From: Rachicladosporium sp. CCFEE 5018
Lineage: Eukaryota > Ascomycota > Dothideomycetes > Cladosporiales > Cladosporiaceae
Length of the DNA: 41,645 nt
Direction: 5' to 3'
Assembly: GCA_002077045.2 (NCBI GenBank)
Contig: KZ111154.1
Span: 1,060,410 to 1,102,054 of the forward strand
The notes beneath the pieces are model-generated. The model did not search any database. It saw only the letters and a list, made by a program, of their open reading frames with translations, and was not told the DNA's origin. The position numbers and the translations under genes are program-made. How positions within the stretch are numbered: the stretch's first letter is position 1; every line of letters starts with the position of its first letter. This document shows, piece after piece, positions 41,335 to 41,645 of this stretch.

Positions 41335-41645
41335 TCACGCCCCGTATCCTTCAGAGATGACTCTTCGGGTCATCAAAGGCTGTGGTCGTAAAGCCTCTAG
41401 AGCTTCGTGTCTCGAGCTAGTCGGCGAACCCATCTCGTCTTGGCTCACGAACGCATCCGACGTCGTTCGTAGCCCGAGTGGTGATCTGGGACTGATCGGC
41501 TTCCGGGGCACCACAAATCCGCCACTAGTGCTGCTGGGGCCGGCCGTGATAGGAGGTGCCTTCGCTTCAACAGGAGTCAAGTCATCCATCGCTGGTATCT
41601 CAATATGATGCCATGCCGCTGTCAGTCCGCTGTTGCGAGGCAATC
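41335..41645 (-). CDS. 3' end of an unknown gene (cut by the window edge)
   Basis: The minus strand is open from the window edge to a TGA at 41335, giving at least 102 codons. The peptide is Ser/Pro/Thr-rich (SPRSPLGLRT, GSPTSSRHEA) and ends RRVISEGYGA, like a disordered phosphorylated tail. Internal ATGs such as 41589 exist, so it could also begin in the window. No domain is recognised. Confidence 0.4.
   Translation of the reverse strand, partial: LPRNSGLTAAWHHIEIPAMDDLTPVEAKAPPITAGPSSTSGGFVVPRKPISPRSPLGLRTTSDAFVSQDEMGSPTSSRHEALEALRPQPLMTRRVISEGYGA

Overview
The window reads as a gene-dense nuclear segment of a filamentous ascomycete (Pezizomycotina; Dothideomycetes is my best guess, from overall gene style only). 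The signs are short 50-77 nt GT-AG introns with CTAAC/CTGAC-like branch points, a HET-domain gene, a Ste7/Fuz7-type MAPKK, an FLC flavin-carrier-like membrane protein and a DUF3602-type GRGGAGN protein. I saw no transposon, CRISPR array, rRNA or confident tRNA.

Layout. 1-8.7 kb: 5' part of arginyl-tRNA synthetase (-) with an in-frame mitochondrial-type leader; a GT90/CAP10 glycosyltransferase (-) divergent from the p24 cargo receptor Erv25 (+); an unknown repeat protein (-) with seven 19-residue repeats; a broken BTB/POZ gene (-); an aldehyde dehydrogenase (-). 9-15 kb: DEAD-box helicase Has1 (-) divergent from succinate dehydrogenase assembly factor 2 (+), then the Ste7-class MAPKK (+). 15.5-22 kb: a HET-domain gene (+) with an early TAA, about 2 kb of mostly empty sequence, and a five-exon secreted GH13 alpha-amylase (+). 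22-33 kb: Spt6 (+), an aquaporin (+), an FLC/TRP-like protein (+) and the dynactin actin Arp1 (+). 33-41.6 kb: a DUF3602 protein without an ATG (+), an unrecognised cysteine-rich protein (-), a gamma-glutamyltranspeptidase (+), an F-box/LRR-like protein (-) and the 3' end of an unknown gene (-).

The genes are mostly housekeeping (translation, ribosome biogenesis, transcription through chromatin, secretory traffic, dynein motility, mitochondrial assembly) mixed with accessory ones (HET, BTB, amylase, aldehyde dehydrogenase). They do not form a pathway cluster. The most notable theme is interrupted reading frames. BTB (TAG) and HET (TAA) each have an in-frame stop followed, in the same frame, by sequence resembling the family's usual C-terminus. 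The aquaporin has a TAG followed by 43 more open codons, and the DUF3602 gene has ATT where an ATG would fit. These could be decay, polymorphic nulls, readthrough/non-AUG use or base errors; sequence alone cannot decide. Other points are the dual-start arginyl-tRNA synthetase, an amylase with an intact catalytic triad but Leu-Gln in place of the usual Lys-His after the nucleophile, and an aquaporin with SPA as its first NPA box. All splice sites and starts are my reading of the sequence, without transcripts.
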